Source: Ischnura elegans
Lineage: Eukaryota > Arthropoda > Insecta > Odonata > Coenagrionidae
Assembly (NCBI RefSeq): GCF_921293095.1
Contig: NC_060257.1
Span: 59,060,968-59,124,967, forward strand
Direction of reading: 5' to 3'
Length of the DNA: 64,000 bases
The notes under the pieces are model-generated. The model was not told the origin of the DNA. It saw only the letters and a list, made by a program, of their open reading frames with translations, and made no database searches. The position numbers and the translations under genes are program-made. Below are positions 45,101-57,570 of the stretch, piece by piece. Position 1 is the stretch's first letter, and every line of letters begins with the position of its first letter.

Positions 45101-47045
45101 TGGTGGAGAAGCCTGTTTTTATTTAACGGATTGCATGGATAACATGAATTCAGAGAGGAATGACCTTCTTTATAATTTTTACGTCGGAGGAGACGGTATA
45201 GTGTATGAAGGCCGCGGGTGGGAAGACTCCCCACCATTATACCTAAAACATTTCCATCATTCCTACATTACCATCAAGTTCTTTGGTACTTACAACGATA
45301 CCGTACCCAATAACATGACAATGCAAGCATTCAGGTCTTTCATCAAACTTGGGATCGATACGGGAAAGATATCTCCCTCCTACCAATTATACTCCCTAAG
45401 GCACATCTACAATGACTCCACCTTCTTGGGGAGCGCTCTCAGTGAGTATGCCGAAGGATTGCCTCAGTGGTCGAGCGAAATGGAGATTAACGATGACCAG
45501 GAGCGCTTATCAAGGGGCATGCTGCCGCTAGTCTCCCGCGATGACTGGAACGCTACTTCTCTAGGTGAAAAATTCCTCGAGATCAAAGGTCAGGTTCATT
45601 ACGTGCTGGTCGGAGCGACAGGAGGAGAAAAATGCTACTCTTGGTCCGAATGTATTCTACGGATCCAAGAACAACAGCGACGGGGAAAAGATCTGTGCGA
45701 TTCCGTCACAGATCATTTCTACATCGGCGACGACGGTAACTTTTACGAAGCCTTGGGCTGGGCGGAATATTCCGGCGATATCAGCGAACAGTCTCAGGAG
45801 AGGGCCATATCAGTGCGATTTTTCGGCAGTTTCCAGCATGACATCCCATCTCGCTTGGCGATGTCAGCCTTGGGGAGGTTTTTGGAGTACGGAATAAGTA
45901 CCGGAAAGCTTTCGGAAGACTATGAGGTCAAAACCTATCGACAGTTGTGTAACTGCTCGAGCGAATTGGGAGACAGATTCCAGCGCGTGATTGAAAGTTT
46001 GGATCGTTTCTCTAACGAGACCATTTCGTTAAATGTTTCAGGATCCCTCCCTTACAATCCATTCCTCATCGTTCCCAACACGAATAATAAATCCTACTCT
46101 GCCACTTCCCGGCGTACCAACAGTGTTTCTCGCCCGGCTACATACATAGTTATATCCGACGGAGGAGAACGTTGTTTTGATCAAGACCAATGCCTCACCC
46201 AGGTGAAGGCCCTTCCTTCCGGAAGGGACGATTACGAGAACTTCTTCATAGGCGAAGATGGTCGTTCGTATGAAGGATCAGGTTGGAGCACAAACGTTTA
46301 CGGACGACGTTTCTGCCCAGACTGCGAAACAATTTTCATAGGTTTTCTGGGGAAATTCAATTACGATTTACCGTCGTCGACTGCACTTAATGCCATGAAC
46401 TATCTCATAAAGGGCGGAATCCGCTGGGGAAAGGTACATCCCGACTATACATTAGTCTCCATCCGTCAGCTATGCAGTAACTGCTCACTGGTGGGAGATT
46501 CCCTGAACATCGCCATTCGCACCTGGAGCAATTGGAATGAACAGATAAACATCACAGCGGAATGCGAACTATTTGAGAGTGAAATAGTGCCAAGAAATGT
46601 CTGGAGAAATTATCATCAAGATTTTTCCTCAAACAGGAATTATCGCCGGTCGAATGTTTACGGAACGATTGTAGTTTCAAATTCTTACGCCCACTGCAAC
46701 AATAAGGAAGAATGCATCGCCTGGTTGCGCAATCATGATAGTAATTCCCCAGAGACGAATTTCTACATTTCTGGCAATGGTAATGTTTACCAGTGCCTTG
46801 GCTGGGATTACATCAGGGGAATTACTAACAGCAGGCACCGTTGGGATCCTCCAGAACCAGATACCCTCAAAGTGGAATTCATTGGCGATTTTGACAGTCG
46901 AGTTTCAGCAGATGCTATGACCCAGGCGTTCAGAAAGCTCATTGTAAACAAAGGAATTGAAAATGGAAATCTTCGTTCATCATACACACTGAGCGGCGTT
47001 TTAATTGGCATATACGGTGATGAAACTTACGACATGCTTGGCTAA
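42195..47045 (+). CDS. Secreted protein with six tandem amidase-dead PGRP-like domains (copy B)
   Basis: The exons are 42195-42321, 43054-43140 and 43915-47045, with the same GT/AG junctions and phases as copy A, giving 1,114 residues. The signal peptide (VSRFLILLALSATLSG) and the six CX5C/GDG-core repeats are kept, and the frame is fully open. By direct comparison I count about 57 substitutions from A over the first 900 or so residues of the long exon, but about 58 plus gaps over the last 145 (domain 6), where the region after CLGW is rebuilt. The zinc-binding and catalytic positions are lost here too. Domain 6 has CNNKEEC instead of CYTKEEC, closer to the nearby relics. Two intact frames after duplication suggest both copies are under selection. 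AATAAA lies four bases after the stop. Confidence 0.88.
42572..42834. repeat. Foldback repeat in intron 1 (unit B)
   Basis: This is the counterpart of 10720-10984. The arms match better here: GTGGGAACAGGCGTACAGAG on the left pairs fully with the right arm, whereas A reads CATTC in place of CAGGC. Confidence 0.7.
43258..43470 (-). mobile_element. LINE ORF2 tail fragment in intron 2 (unit B)
   Basis: It has the same LIGHILRRNC...KGRPRTKYMEQVK frame as 11406-11612. The upstream portion kept in unit A is missing here. Confidence 0.6.
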
Positions 47046-47048
47046 AGA

Positions 47049-47054
47049 AATAAA
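47049..47054 (+). promoter_or_regulatory. Polyadenylation signal of PGRP-like gene B
   Basis: AATAAA begins four bases after the TAA (47043-47045). Confidence 0.55.
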
Positions 47055-49238
47055 AGGTGTGCGAATTATACGTGGAAATTTGAGCTTGATTTTAGTAAAA
47101 AATTATACTCGCAACTTTTCGAAGCATAAATAGAAATCGTCAGGTCGTCGTGTTAGCGCAAGGCCGAAAAACTAAAAAAAAAAAAACAAAACAGGAAGAA
47201 TCGACCATGCAATGGTAACCATGTGAGCGATTGGTTATTTTCATCCCAGATATTTTAGTATGCATTCATTTTAAATTGCACTACGAAGTTGACGTGTTGG
47301 CTGGTGATGGCTACTTTGGCTGTTGAGGTAATACTGTGGGCATAAGTATATCCTCATTAGTTTGCGAACTAACTTTAGGGAACCTTCTACCAGTATTTCC
47401 ACACAATTGTTTTATTGCAACCCATTTGAACACCTGAGTGCAAGAACCAGATAATAACCAGTTAGGCAAATACGAGATTTCCACAAAGAAAGGAAGCCGC
47501 AGCTCCCCTTACCATCAGAAATTGTTATTTTAAACAATAAGCCTCACTTTAGTAGATCCAATATCGGTGAAATCCTGCTATCTACTCTTCAGGTGCAAAA
47601 GCCATTATGTTTTCCTCGAAAATACACCTTTGGATATTATATAATTCTTGCGAACAATTCTCCAACTCCATTTACACAAGTACCGCACCATGACTATGCA
47701 CTACAATTGCACCACAAGCAACAGTGTAGGATGACTAGAGAGAGAAGTTTCAGGGTTACTCTGGTGGAATTGCAACAGAGTAGCAAATAAAAAAGTTACA
47801 GAAAATTTTCCACACATACAAATAACTGTGAAAAACAACCAGAAACTTTTCATTAAATGAAATGTGACGGATGTTATTTCCTCATCGTACCAGTGCCTAA
47901 CCATACAGTCATTCACAGAAACTGCACTTTTCGAAGCAAGAAGGATAAGGAAAGCATCTCATTGATTCAACTTCCTTCATTATCATGCATCGGGATCACG
48001 TTTCAGTCGATATCCAGAGATTATATGATCCTGATGACTGTACTTTACATCTCATATTCACATTTTTAAAAATTATAATATATAATGTACTGAAAACAAT
48101 AAAGAAAAGATCTCAATGATTTTTAACAACGGTCAACTAACATTTTACATTAATTTCATGCAATTTCAATAAGAGAATAGCATAGTTGCAATACGCTAAC
48201 GTTATTTACGTGAGGTTATAGCGGATCGATATAGGAAAGAATTTAAGAGATGTCATTTCATCGTGAGAGTTACGGGCGATGTTGGCACACATTACTGCGG
48301 GAATATAAAGATGTAATATTTTATATTGATATTATTTTATTACCATTCCAGATTCATGCATATATGTGGAATGGTAATAAAATATCACCTTCACCCTCGC
48401 TTGTACTTGCTTCTCGTATCACGATAGAGCGAATTTTGAGCAGAAATGGGCGACAAAGTTATTTACGTAGATGTACAGGCTTTAATTTATTTCGAATGAT
48501 ACTTTATTACCATCCCAGAGAAAAGTCTATCTTGATAAGTATCTATAATAGTAGGCCAAAATTGTTGGATGAATTGTCTACGATAGGAATCAATATAATG
48601 CTCAAAAGTTAGTAGTAAGACTGCCTTTCTATTTCACTTCCTCTGTTACTGTACAAAACTGCACTATCTTCTCATTTCAGTTACATTTATTATTCGCAAA
48701 TAATGGGATCGGGTTTAAGTCGTTCCCCAATTAATTGACGATCTTGATGATTTGTTTCTGTTATTTACATGTCAAATATAATTTTTTGCATTTGCGATGT
48801 TGTGGAATCGATAAGGAATATATTACCACGAATCTGCTTTTCAGTTATCATACATAGCAATGGTATCATGATATTTCTATTTACACGAAGAAAGAAGTTA
48901 CATTTCGCGACAGCACAAGTAATTACAAGAGAGAAATATTAAGGACGGCCCTTGGAAAGAACTTCAGAGATCTAACTTGACCGAGACAGTGAAATAATTA
49001 GGAGTAAAAATAATGATATTGACCGATTTAATTTCTAAGTCTACTTTCATTTAAAATTTTAAAACCCGTTAATGACTTATCTGTAACCCATTTTCACAAA
49101 AAAACTCGCTTCACCTTGGCGTGACTTTCATTCCTTTGACAAAAAATAAAATCCGTAGCTAAAAAATATTCTTATGCTGGAGCTATGGAGATGAGAACGA
49201 AGGCAAGTTGAGAAACTCTTTCCTGAAAGTAAGTATGA
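47055..49238. other. Downstream region of gene B
   Basis: It is collinear with A 15707-17435 and then directly with A 20860 onwards. No gene is recognised. It contains the small inverted repeat at 48328-48386. Confidence 0.45.
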
Positions 49239-49917
49239 CCTCTTCTTGTTCCTTCAAATAAGACGAAATGGAAGAATGAGCGAATTTAATCATAGAGGAA
49301 ATAAAATACAATGAGAACTGCTTACTCCGAGCAAGTCTATCTGCTTGCATAGAAGTTTGGAAAACTTTCACGAAGTATGACATTTAAGAGTTAATGGAAT
49401 GAACAGATAAAAAAACAGCGGAATAGAAACCATTTGAGTGTCTTTGAGTGTTTGAGTTTGCCAAAAAATGTCTGGAGTAATTACCATCAACAATTTTCCT
49501 CCGATAGCCATAAACGCATGGAGAATCCCTTCAAAATCATTGAAATTAAAATTTTTTACGCCGATCGCAACATTAAGGAAGAATACATCACGTGGTTGCG
49601 TAATCATAACAGCCATTCCCCACGGATACATTTCTACATTTATGGCGATCGAGAAGTTTACCAGTGCCTTGGCTGGGAGTACTTCAGGAGAAGCTATTAT
49701 GGCTATCATGAAAGCCAAATAGATACCCTCAAAGTCGAATTCATTGGCGATTTTGACAGTGAATTTTCATTAAATTCTATGACCTATGCGTTAAAAAAGA
49801 ACTAATTGTAAAAAGAAGAAAAATGAAATGGAAGTCCTCATTCATCATACACACCTAGTGGCAGTTACGATGATGAAGTTTACAACTTTCTCCATCAATT
49901 ATTTAAAAAAATAAAAG
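49239..49917 (+). pseudogene. Decayed PGRP-like domain 5/6 relic (unit B)
   Basis: The frame 49434-49805 reads LPKNVWSNYHQQFSSDS, KEEYITWLRNHNSHSP, IHFYIYGDREVYQCLGWEYF, YHESQIDTLKVEFIGDFD and MTYALKK. It keeps more of domain 6 than the unit A relic, including GDFD. Both Cys of CX5C are lost (RNIKEEY). A frame break after ALKK is followed by still alignable sequence to AATAAAAGG at 49910, like the end of the real genes. It originated before the duplication. Confidence 0.8.
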
Positions 49918-50207
49918 GTTGCAAAAGGAATGATTTAATTAACACAAGGTCAAGATTACTGGCGCATAGAAAAATTTTACCAATTAATCATAACTTATTT
50001 GCCCCACAAGAACGACGAAACACCCCTTGACCGCCACCAGAAAACAAGTCTACAGTTGACTCATTTTTATTACATAACGGATATGGTAAGTCCAGGGCGA
50101 GGGTATGGTATTGGTTTCATCGGGCGCATAGAAAACTGAGCACCGCACCTTCTACTGACTGCTTTTTATCAAGGGGTAAAGATTTACATAGCATAATTCA
50201 AACAACC

Positions 50208-50782
50208 GTCGGCGTCAAACGATGTGCGGCTGTACTTTGCAAATTTATATCTAGACTTCAGCGCATGCCATAATAATGGATAATGCGTCTTATTAAAGAA
50301 AATTTTATCTTAATTCCGATTAATTTTTTGTTTAGTGAAAATTTCAAAAATCAAGGAACGCGAGTGCAATAAATGAGACTCCGCGCACCATAAAATTAGC
50401 CGCTTTGTCATCTTCACGAACTTAGTAACTCAACCAGGGGAAAACTAGGTTGGATTATGGATCATAGAAAAATTGCACAAATAAATTAGGAAGGTTTTAT
50501 ATCAATTTTATTTTTGTTGGGGTAAACTGTAGGACTAGATAGTGTTTAATTATTTTCGTTATTCTACAATAAAATATGCGTTCCAAAAATACAAAAAAGC
50601 ATTTTATTAATGTACATTATTGCTTGCAACTTATTGTGGAAGATGAATATTGTAGACTTAGTAGTTTTCCCTAGGTTGAGTTACAAAATTCACTAAGTTG
50701 ACAAAACGGTTATTATTATGGCATGCAATGAAGTCCAGGTATAAATTTGCAAAGTACAGCGGCGCATCATTTTGACGCCGAC
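50208..50782. mobile_element. Terminal-inverted-repeat element (unit B)
   Basis: The left arm (50208-50446, GTCGGCGTCAAA...) and the shorter right arm (50660-50782, ending TTTGACGCCGAC) are inverted copies, sharing GTACTTTGCAAATTTATA and GCATGCCATAATAAT. The right arm lacks about 120 internal bases. The centre 50447-50659 is inverted relative to unit A. No coding frame. Confidence 0.7.
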
Positions 50783-50798
50783 AGTATATATATTAAAT

Positions 50799-51574
50799 GA
50801 GGACGGTTTTTTTTCAACCACCAACATGAACAGAAGACGAAGCGATAGATAAAAATTACTTATTTCAAAGCTAAATATTGGTACATTTCCTTTCGACATA
50901 ATCGCCTCGGCGTTTGAGGAATTGGTCGTTTACTATTCCGTCTCGCTTTACTATTCCTTCTTCATAGGATGTTGCCGCCAATGACTTCAAATAAATTTTG
51001 CCTTTGCCCTGAAGCCCATCGCCCGTTTGAAAACGCTTTCCTCCTCGCAAAATCTTCATTTCAGTGCAAGGATGGAAGTCACACGGAACTAGGTCGGCAT
51101 CACACGGCGAATGATCGAAAATGTCCGATTGGAATTGCTCAAGGAACACTTGGGCTGCATCAGCGCTGAGATGACGGGCGTTGTCATGGATCAGAATACT
51201 TCCAGAAGTCGGCGAGTCGACTCTTTTGTGTAGAATGGAAGTAATGTTTCACACTGTCTCACGACCTAGCCACAGTGCATTCAAAAAATTCTCTTTTATC
51301 GCCATAAGGGTCAAGAAGGGTCAATGCTGAAGCCACTCGGCGAGTTTTTTTGGCTGTTGCTACGCAGTTAACACTCGGCGAGAGAATTGATCGAGACAGT
51401 GAAATTAATGGGTTTGCTACTAACCTTGAACAAACAACTTCGGCCGACTTGAGCGTGTGTGGGGGGGGGGGGGGGGGGGGAGGACGCGCAATTTCCCTAT
51501 CCGTAAATTTACCCGCCTGTCGCTTGTATGGTGTTTTTCCTGAGCGATCGGAGGGTGACAAAAACACCGTCCTC
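50799..51574 (-). mobile_element. Internally deleted mariner, B only
   Basis: The left end GAGGACGGTTTTTTTTCAACC and right end GGTGACAAAAACACCGTCCTC are inverted repeats (17 of 21 match). Between them, on the minus strand, 51210-50871 encodes SILIHDNARHLSADAAQVFL, FDHSPCDADLVPCDFHP, YEEGIVKRD and RRGDYVERKC. This is the second half of a mariner transposase, including the HDNAR and DLxPCDFH aspartates. The first half is gone. The internal G20 tract lies at 51461-51480. Confidence 0.75.
51461..51480. repeat. Run of 20 G
   Basis: This uninterrupted G homopolymer lies within the mariner remnant. It is prone to length error in sequencing and could form a quadruplex. Confidence 0.9.
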
Positions 51575-52679
51575 GTATATAAAAAGTACATACTCAACAA
51601 GAGTTGCAGGCTAGCATTTTTTCCTATTATATGTGGAGATGGGTAAGTCAAGATCTCCACGTTTATCTAATTAATTTACTAGTGCTTACAAAGGAACTCC
51701 CTTCAAAATCGCAGTCTCTGATTTACATGGAGACTTGGCGTAAGTGATGTTAAGAACTAAGATGAAACATTTTATGCTTGATAGTAGACACTTAGATATA
51801 AATGTGGTTGTAGGGTTTTGTCCATATACGCCCGGGTTCGAGAGAAACAAGCATTTAAAATGTTAAAAATACGCTCCCGATGAATTTCATTAAAAAATTT
51901 CGCCCATTTTTTCACGGGGTATTTAGCCTACTCATAACATAACGCTTTCTCGTTTTGAAAGACCAGGTTTCGAGACTCGGAGAAAGTGAATATTTCCCAG
52001 TCCGCCACTTCGTCCATATTTTGTAATCTGTTCCATGTTCGTTAGGTTTGTTGATTTCAGGGGTTTCACATTTTTTTACTCGACCGCTTGTTGAGAATAA
52101 GCCCTAAATTGACATTCATGTCGCTATCTAGCCCTTGCTTCGAATAATTTTTTCCGTAGCCAAGATTCATCCAATCAAGAGTGATAAAACTAGTGCTGGC
52201 GTCGATGTGAAGAGAGCTCATTTCCAAAGCAAAAGGTTTTAAACAAGCCATTTCTTTTCCAGACATATTGAGAATGGTTTTTCAAACTTTTTATGAAAAA
52301 ATGAAAAGGTATGTTAAACTTTAATTAACATGCAAATGCAAAAACATCTGTGGATTGAACCTAGGGACCTACTTGTGCAATATTCCCGGATATCACAGTG
52401 GACTTAATATTTTTGAGACAAATTGAAAAGAAATTTCGAAATAATTCAAAATCTGATTTTTCTGAGAAGTTTGGAGAATTAAACATTAAAACTATAGACC
52501 GCGTGAGCCTGAAATAGATGTTAAAAGAGTCAATACGAAACAAACTGCACGTAATACATCATGATGATATACTTGCAAATGAAATGATTAAGTAACAGCA
52601 ACCTTGATTCAGAGCCGTAATTAAAATTATATTGAGGAAATGAAATAAGACATTTAGATGATGATTCTGGGCTATTGGT
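51575..52679. other. Stretch without a recognised gene, different from unit A
   Basis: It is not alignable to unit A. A 66-residue minus frame (52066-52266) has no known domain. Confidence 0.35.
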
Positions 52680-53158
52680 GAGACAGAATCTTAAATTTTC
52701 TTTTAGCATCCATTATATTAGGTGATGCAGAGATCTCCCTATTTTTTCTTTTGCATCACCAAGGTAAGTAATTTTTTATCACTGCCTTGTTCAGTGTAAC
52801 CTCATTAGTAGAAAAATGCTCCGAAAAGCCGTCTTCAATCCACTTATTATCAATGTTTTCCTTTAAAAATGATAGGAGGAGGCTCTTTATATGACCCTTA
52901 CGGGTAAAAATTGATAAATATTCATCAATTAAAATGGCAGCTTGGCTGACTGCTTCTGTTAGGCCATTACATGGATAAATACGGTCTTCTTTTTAAATTA
53001 TTTAAAAGTTCTTTAAAAGTTATACCCCAATGCTGGAAATAATCAGGAGCTGGTGCCACTATACATGTCCTACAATTGATGCACTTATTTCCAACTAACA
53101 GTTCTCGGACTAAATAGCCACTTAAATACACAGCAGTGAAGCTGTCATTTTCTGCATC
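52680..53158 (-). pseudogene. THAP9/P-element-like transposase C-terminus (unit B)
   Basis: The minus strand reads YLVRELLVGNKCINCRTC, IVAPAPDYFQHWGITFKELL and then a segment parallel to the unit A relic at 24033. The LINE tail at 53169 sits at the same point as in unit A. Confidence 0.45.
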
Positions 53159-53168
53159 ATATTCTTGA

Positions 53169-53470
53169 ATTTGCCATGGAAATGAGGATACTGCGATGGA
53201 TCCTGGGCGTCTCCCGCCTTGATCACGTCATGAATGACGACACCCGGAAAAGAATGGGAGTTGCACCAATCGCGGACTAGATGCGGTAGGCTCGACTGCG
53301 TTGGTATGGGCATGTGGTACGTAGCGACGAGAACTCCGCGGCGAGAACAGCAACGCGGCTGAGCCCTGAAGGACGCCGACCTAAGATGCGCTAGCTCGAC
53401 AGAATAAAGGCAGATATGAAAACCGTCAACGCCATGCCAGTATCACTTTCGGATTGAGCCAAGTGGAGAA
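53169..53470 (+). mobile_element. RTE-like LINE 3' end (unit B)
   Basis: It is the same insertion as 24519-24890 with left flank ATATTCTTGA (53159-53168). It has lost a short internal piece (the RPRGRPK region) and is cut off at 53470, where different sequence begins. Confidence 0.7.
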
Positions 53471-53906
53471 GACCCAACTACCGTTGCAAACCAGTTGCGT
53501 CTGAAACCAGTTTGCAACTGAAACAAAACTTCTGTCCGCACACGTGTGTACACGCAATGGGCTTATTGTAAATAAGTCGCGTCTATTGAGCAATCAGTGG
53601 AGTGTAATAATTTGGTGCAGTACGAGTTGTTTTTAAGGCCTTGGCTTAGCCGTGTGGCAAAATTAAATATATAATATCTTTGTTTACCTGGCAAACCCAA
53701 TTCAACAAACACCTCTTTCCATGCCTTCTCCGTCAAATCTTTCCTTGAATATCCTAGTAGTTGTACACAACTTTATGCTTCTCCAACGAGATACATGTTG
53801 AGTTCTTGATCATTCATTTTGAGATCGGCACTACACGGCCGTCAAAACACCACGTGGTCTCGTGCAACTGAAGTCTGCAACGCAACTGCAACCACGGGCC
53901 CACGGT
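53471..53906. other. B-only insertion with imperfect terminal repeats
   Basis: The ends contain GTTGCAAACCAGTTGCGTCT and, inverted, GCAACGCAACTGCAAC. These may be diverged terminal repeats of a nonautonomous element. No coding frame. Confidence 0.3.
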
Positions 53907-54180
53907 CAAGGCCGTAGCCAGAAAATATTTTCGGGGGGGGGGAGGGGGGTTTATGGAATAGGAGACAAACATAAAATTATTTTTATAAGATAGATAAAAT
54001 AGCGTACTCGGTTAAATATTCATATTTATTATAAACCCTTTATGGAAAATATAAAAATATTATTATAAAATTGAATTTCCTTCTAGCTTTTTTTGCAGCG
54101 ACCAAATTAATTAACTCCTCGGTGTCGCGGTCAATTCTGCGGTCTCTCAGGAGGCTCATAAGTCATCACCTCTCTACTAA
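53907..54180 (-). mobile_element. Truncated copy of the 492-bp hAT-type MITE
   Basis: CAAGGCCGTAGCCAGAAAAT is the inverted right end of the element at 7276-7767. The match continues inwards (GGAGGCTCATAAGTCATCAC) and stops at about 54180 where the shared unit sequence resumes. Confidence 0.7.
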
Positions 54181-54700
54181 GTTAGGTTCCAAGTATTGCA
54201 CCATTTTGCCGTCAAGTTCACAGTTGCCATTAGTTCGCAGTTTTCATCATCAGTTGTCATCTCTTGCACATCCCAATGTTGCAGTTTTGCCTTTAAATCC
54301 CTTAAAGCTCTTTGCTTTTTGGGCAAATGGCATATAAAATCTTTCTCGAGGGGCAAGCTGACTTTTCCGTCCACAATTCATATGATGTATCAATGAATGT
54401 TTATTTTTTGGGGAAATTTCCGGTGGTTTCGAATCATAAGATGTTGATGGAGCATCTATGGCTTGGGATTGCGCAATTCCCACCTGATTTCCTTCATCAC
54501 TTGACAGTACTTCGCGTGACATGTTTGGGGAGGAGATTGAGGAAGCAGATTTGCATTTTCACTCTGGATCTCATCTTTATCTTCACATGAATAATTGGTA
54601 CAGTCAACTTGAGCGGCAGAATTCAATTCTGCACAATTTGACGTTAAAGGATAATTAGATGAGGAAGGTAAAGTCCGGGTCAAGTACTGAAGGTGTTGCT
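54181..54700 (-). pseudogene. Ser/Pro-rich exon pair of an unrecognised transposon protein (unit B)
   Basis: This is the counterpart of 25842-26312, with the frames LTRTLPSSSNYPL, MSREVLSSDEGNQVG and KKQRALRDLKAKLQHWD. The reading frame is broken near 54390 by a two-base-class change (SPKNKHSLIHH instead of SQKINIQDASN). Confidence 0.35.
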
Positions 54701-56344
54701 CCTGTAATCAAATAACATTAGTAAGGGTCCTTAACTTGATTACCATTAAAATGCCATGATCACAGTGTTTTTGGCTTCTCGAGATTCAAATTAGGGATTT
54801 CAGCAAAAGAAGCCCATTCTTGGTAACTAATTAAACCATATTTCTTTAATTTAATTATGATACCAATTAAATTTAAATACTTGAATTTATGATTATGGTA
54901 ATCCATTACTGTTGTCATACCGTTTTACTGTTTAAGAATTAGTTACAGCTCAAGGGACACAGACATTTCAAATCATTTATTAGTTCTGTGACATATTTTA
55001 GCCGGTGGGTCAATCCATTTCAATTCATCCAGGTAAGGTTGCTCGTTATTTTTGATTTTCCTGATTTTTTATCATTTTTGCCTACAAGTAGACAATCACA
55101 AAACGCTATTTGAAAAAAAATTACAAGCCATACTTTTTTTTGGTAGCCATCGTTAAAAGGGCGGCCGGGCAAATTTCGATCAAAAACGTGGTTTGCGTAA
55201 AGTTTAGTTTCGAATCTATTTTAAAAGATATCAGAATAATTTAATAATCAATGTGTTTAGCAGGAAATGAACTTTAGGAAATCATTTTTATAAATTGTCT
55301 ATGATAAAAAACTTTACAAACAAAACACTAACAAAAAATGGATTGCCGAATCTTTCCGTAAGGGTATATGACCGTTGGTAGTGAATTTATGACATCCAAA
55401 TACAATCCACAGCTTGTTCAATAAATTAAATAACCGCTATCAATCCCAAAAGGCAATGAGGCCAGAGCAACATTTGTAGTAAAATTGAGTATTACGAAGA
55501 AAGAACGGGAGGGAAAAAATAAAAGAGATAATTTGTAGCGCGGGGATGATTACGCACGTGGTTAATGATGCAATCACCAATTATGCATAATAGGGTTTAT
55601 TTCGCTTTGTTTCCGTAGCACAGACAAGCTCTACAATATCGACACCTAAACCCGTCTCGTCCGGACTGTCATGGCGTCGCTCTCTCTAGGCGTCCTCCTT
55701 ACCCAACGCTCTCTTGTGGCCGTTGGTGGAAAAACAATTGCAACGCCTTCTGCTTGTCCGCCACAACACCCTGTGGCGTAGAGTGAAGGTGTAACGCACA
55801 TACCGAAGCGGAAGGACACATCAACCTACCCAATGTGGTGTTTTTAAATAGGAATAATATTTGGAACAACAGAAATGATTGAAATAATTGAAGGTGACGA
55901 CTTGAACGAAGAAAAAGAAATGAATCAAGATCAGAAACGCAAATGGAATGCGAGAAATTCCAATTCCCAACATTATATAGTCTCTACAATAGAGATCCGT
56001 GGTCCACCATGCTGTGAAACAGTAGTACCTAGACAAGTAGAAAGACGAAGTATAGGAAAGTGAAGAAAATAATTTAAAAAAACATTGTGCGTGTGCGAGG
56101 AGTTTGTAGAAAATTGGATGGACCTAGGAGATAATGAAAAGGATGAAAAAGGTAAGTGGCTTTTTCTCTTTCTTTAAATTGTAAAATGTATTGATAGTAG
56201 TCGGTTTGCATCCACTGATTAGTGGTAATAATTAAATAGGCAATAGGTGAGGGAGGGTACAATAAACCTAATAGTCCTGTTAGATTCAGAATTCTTTAAT
56301 AACATCTCAGAACATTCCAATTTCATTTATTTATTAATAATACA
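54701..56344. other. Shared stretch without a recognised gene (unit B)
   Basis: It matches A 26313-27724. It contains the B-only segment at 55526-55785. Confidence 0.4.
55526..55785. mobile_element. B-only insertion, possible solo LTR
   Basis: Unit A passes directly from AAAAGAAAT to GGTGGCGCA. B has about 255 extra bases beginning near TGTAGCGCGGGG and ending near CCGCCACA. The TG...CA ends and short inverted repeat would fit a small LTR, but no target duplication is clear. Confidence 0.3.
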
Positions 56345-57293
56345 TTTTAATTTTATCATATTGCCCAGGAACACAACCCTGGGGCAAAATGAAATAATTT
56401 GCAATATAATCCCTACTCGCAGTACCTTGCTAGTTACCCCTTCTCCCAATATTTTCAATTCGTTCCAATGCAAATTCAAAAAATGTATTCTCGAAACGAA
56501 TATCAGGTCTTCTAACGTAATTATGAAGGATGCAAAACGCTTTTTCAATAGTGTCAGAAAATTCGACATTTGTGTCCAGAGGCCTACGGAATATGCGCCA
56601 TTTGTTTGCTAATATACTTAAAGATAATATATATATAATATAATGTTAATACCAAATAATAATAATAATATATGAAATAAAAGACACTCCGTCCTTTTGT
56701 TAGTCTGTAGTTGAATGTTCTTTGCTTTACTGAAAGATTTTTGTTAGGATAATTAATTCAATACATGCTCTGTAAGAGCAAAGGCCTCATCCCTTACAAG
56801 TAAAAATGGCATTGCTTCTCCATTTCCATCATTGGGAAGATGTTAAGATCCAGGAACATTTAATGCATTCCTTTCTATTAATTTTGAAAAAGTAGATTTT
56901 TTAAAACCATTAGAATCGCTTGAATATCCATAAGACCCTCCCTCTACGTATATAAAATTATAATTGGAATCTGCAATAGCTAAAAGTACCATGGGAAAAA
57001 TTTTTGTAATTAAAATACTCCGACCCGCTTGAATTAGGCTTTTTTATTCTTATGTGCTACCCATCGACTGCTCCGATACAATTTGGGAAGTTAGTGTTTT
57101 CGTAAAATTCCTTAGAGGGCTTCTGCCAAGAATCTCGATTCATTTCAGGCGTATAATCCCGAAGCAAGCATTCCCAAATTGCATCACATGTACCCCTTAC
57201 AATCTCCCTGATTGATGTTTCTCCTAGTAAATACTCGTAATGTAGGGATACAACGCTATTACCAGTTGCTAAATATCTGGAAATAAAATACAA
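56345..57293 (-). pseudogene. PIF/Harbinger DDE transposase remnant (unit B)
   Basis: The minus strand reads SRYLATGNSVVSLHYEYLLG, ETSIREIVRGTCDAIWECLL, EFYENTNFPNCIGAVDG (the GAVDG segment is intact here, unlike in A) and, after a shift, IADSNYNFIYVEG. The C-terminal segment at 56600-56345 has SFQ-like and ILHNYVR motifs. A frame break right after GAVDG inactivates it. Confidence 0.7.
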
Positions 57294-57570
57294 AATGTTA
57301 GCAAATATTATGATATACAGGAAGTAGCAAATATTGACATAATGGAAAAAGTGAAATTTGTATATCTCTTATTTCCAGGTCAGGCATTGAAAAAATGAAA
57401 GATTTAAAAAACCGGCTTAAAATGGGAATATGATGCCCAATAAAATCAGCCTTCAGGATTAGCAGCAAAGAGGCGTAAATATGTGTATTTTGAGCAGTTA
57501 TTGTTTCTTTGATACTCGCTTGAATGCAGGAAGACGTCTCGCAGTCTCGAACAGAATAACATCGATTTAA

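Noticed and set aside
48250-48612. 120-residue plus-strand frame
   Set aside because: It is not open in the collinear part of unit A and shows no known domain.
51259-51660. 133-residue minus-strand frame with a Pro run
   Set aside because: The Pro run is the translation of the G20 tract, and the frame overlaps the mariner remnant. No domain.
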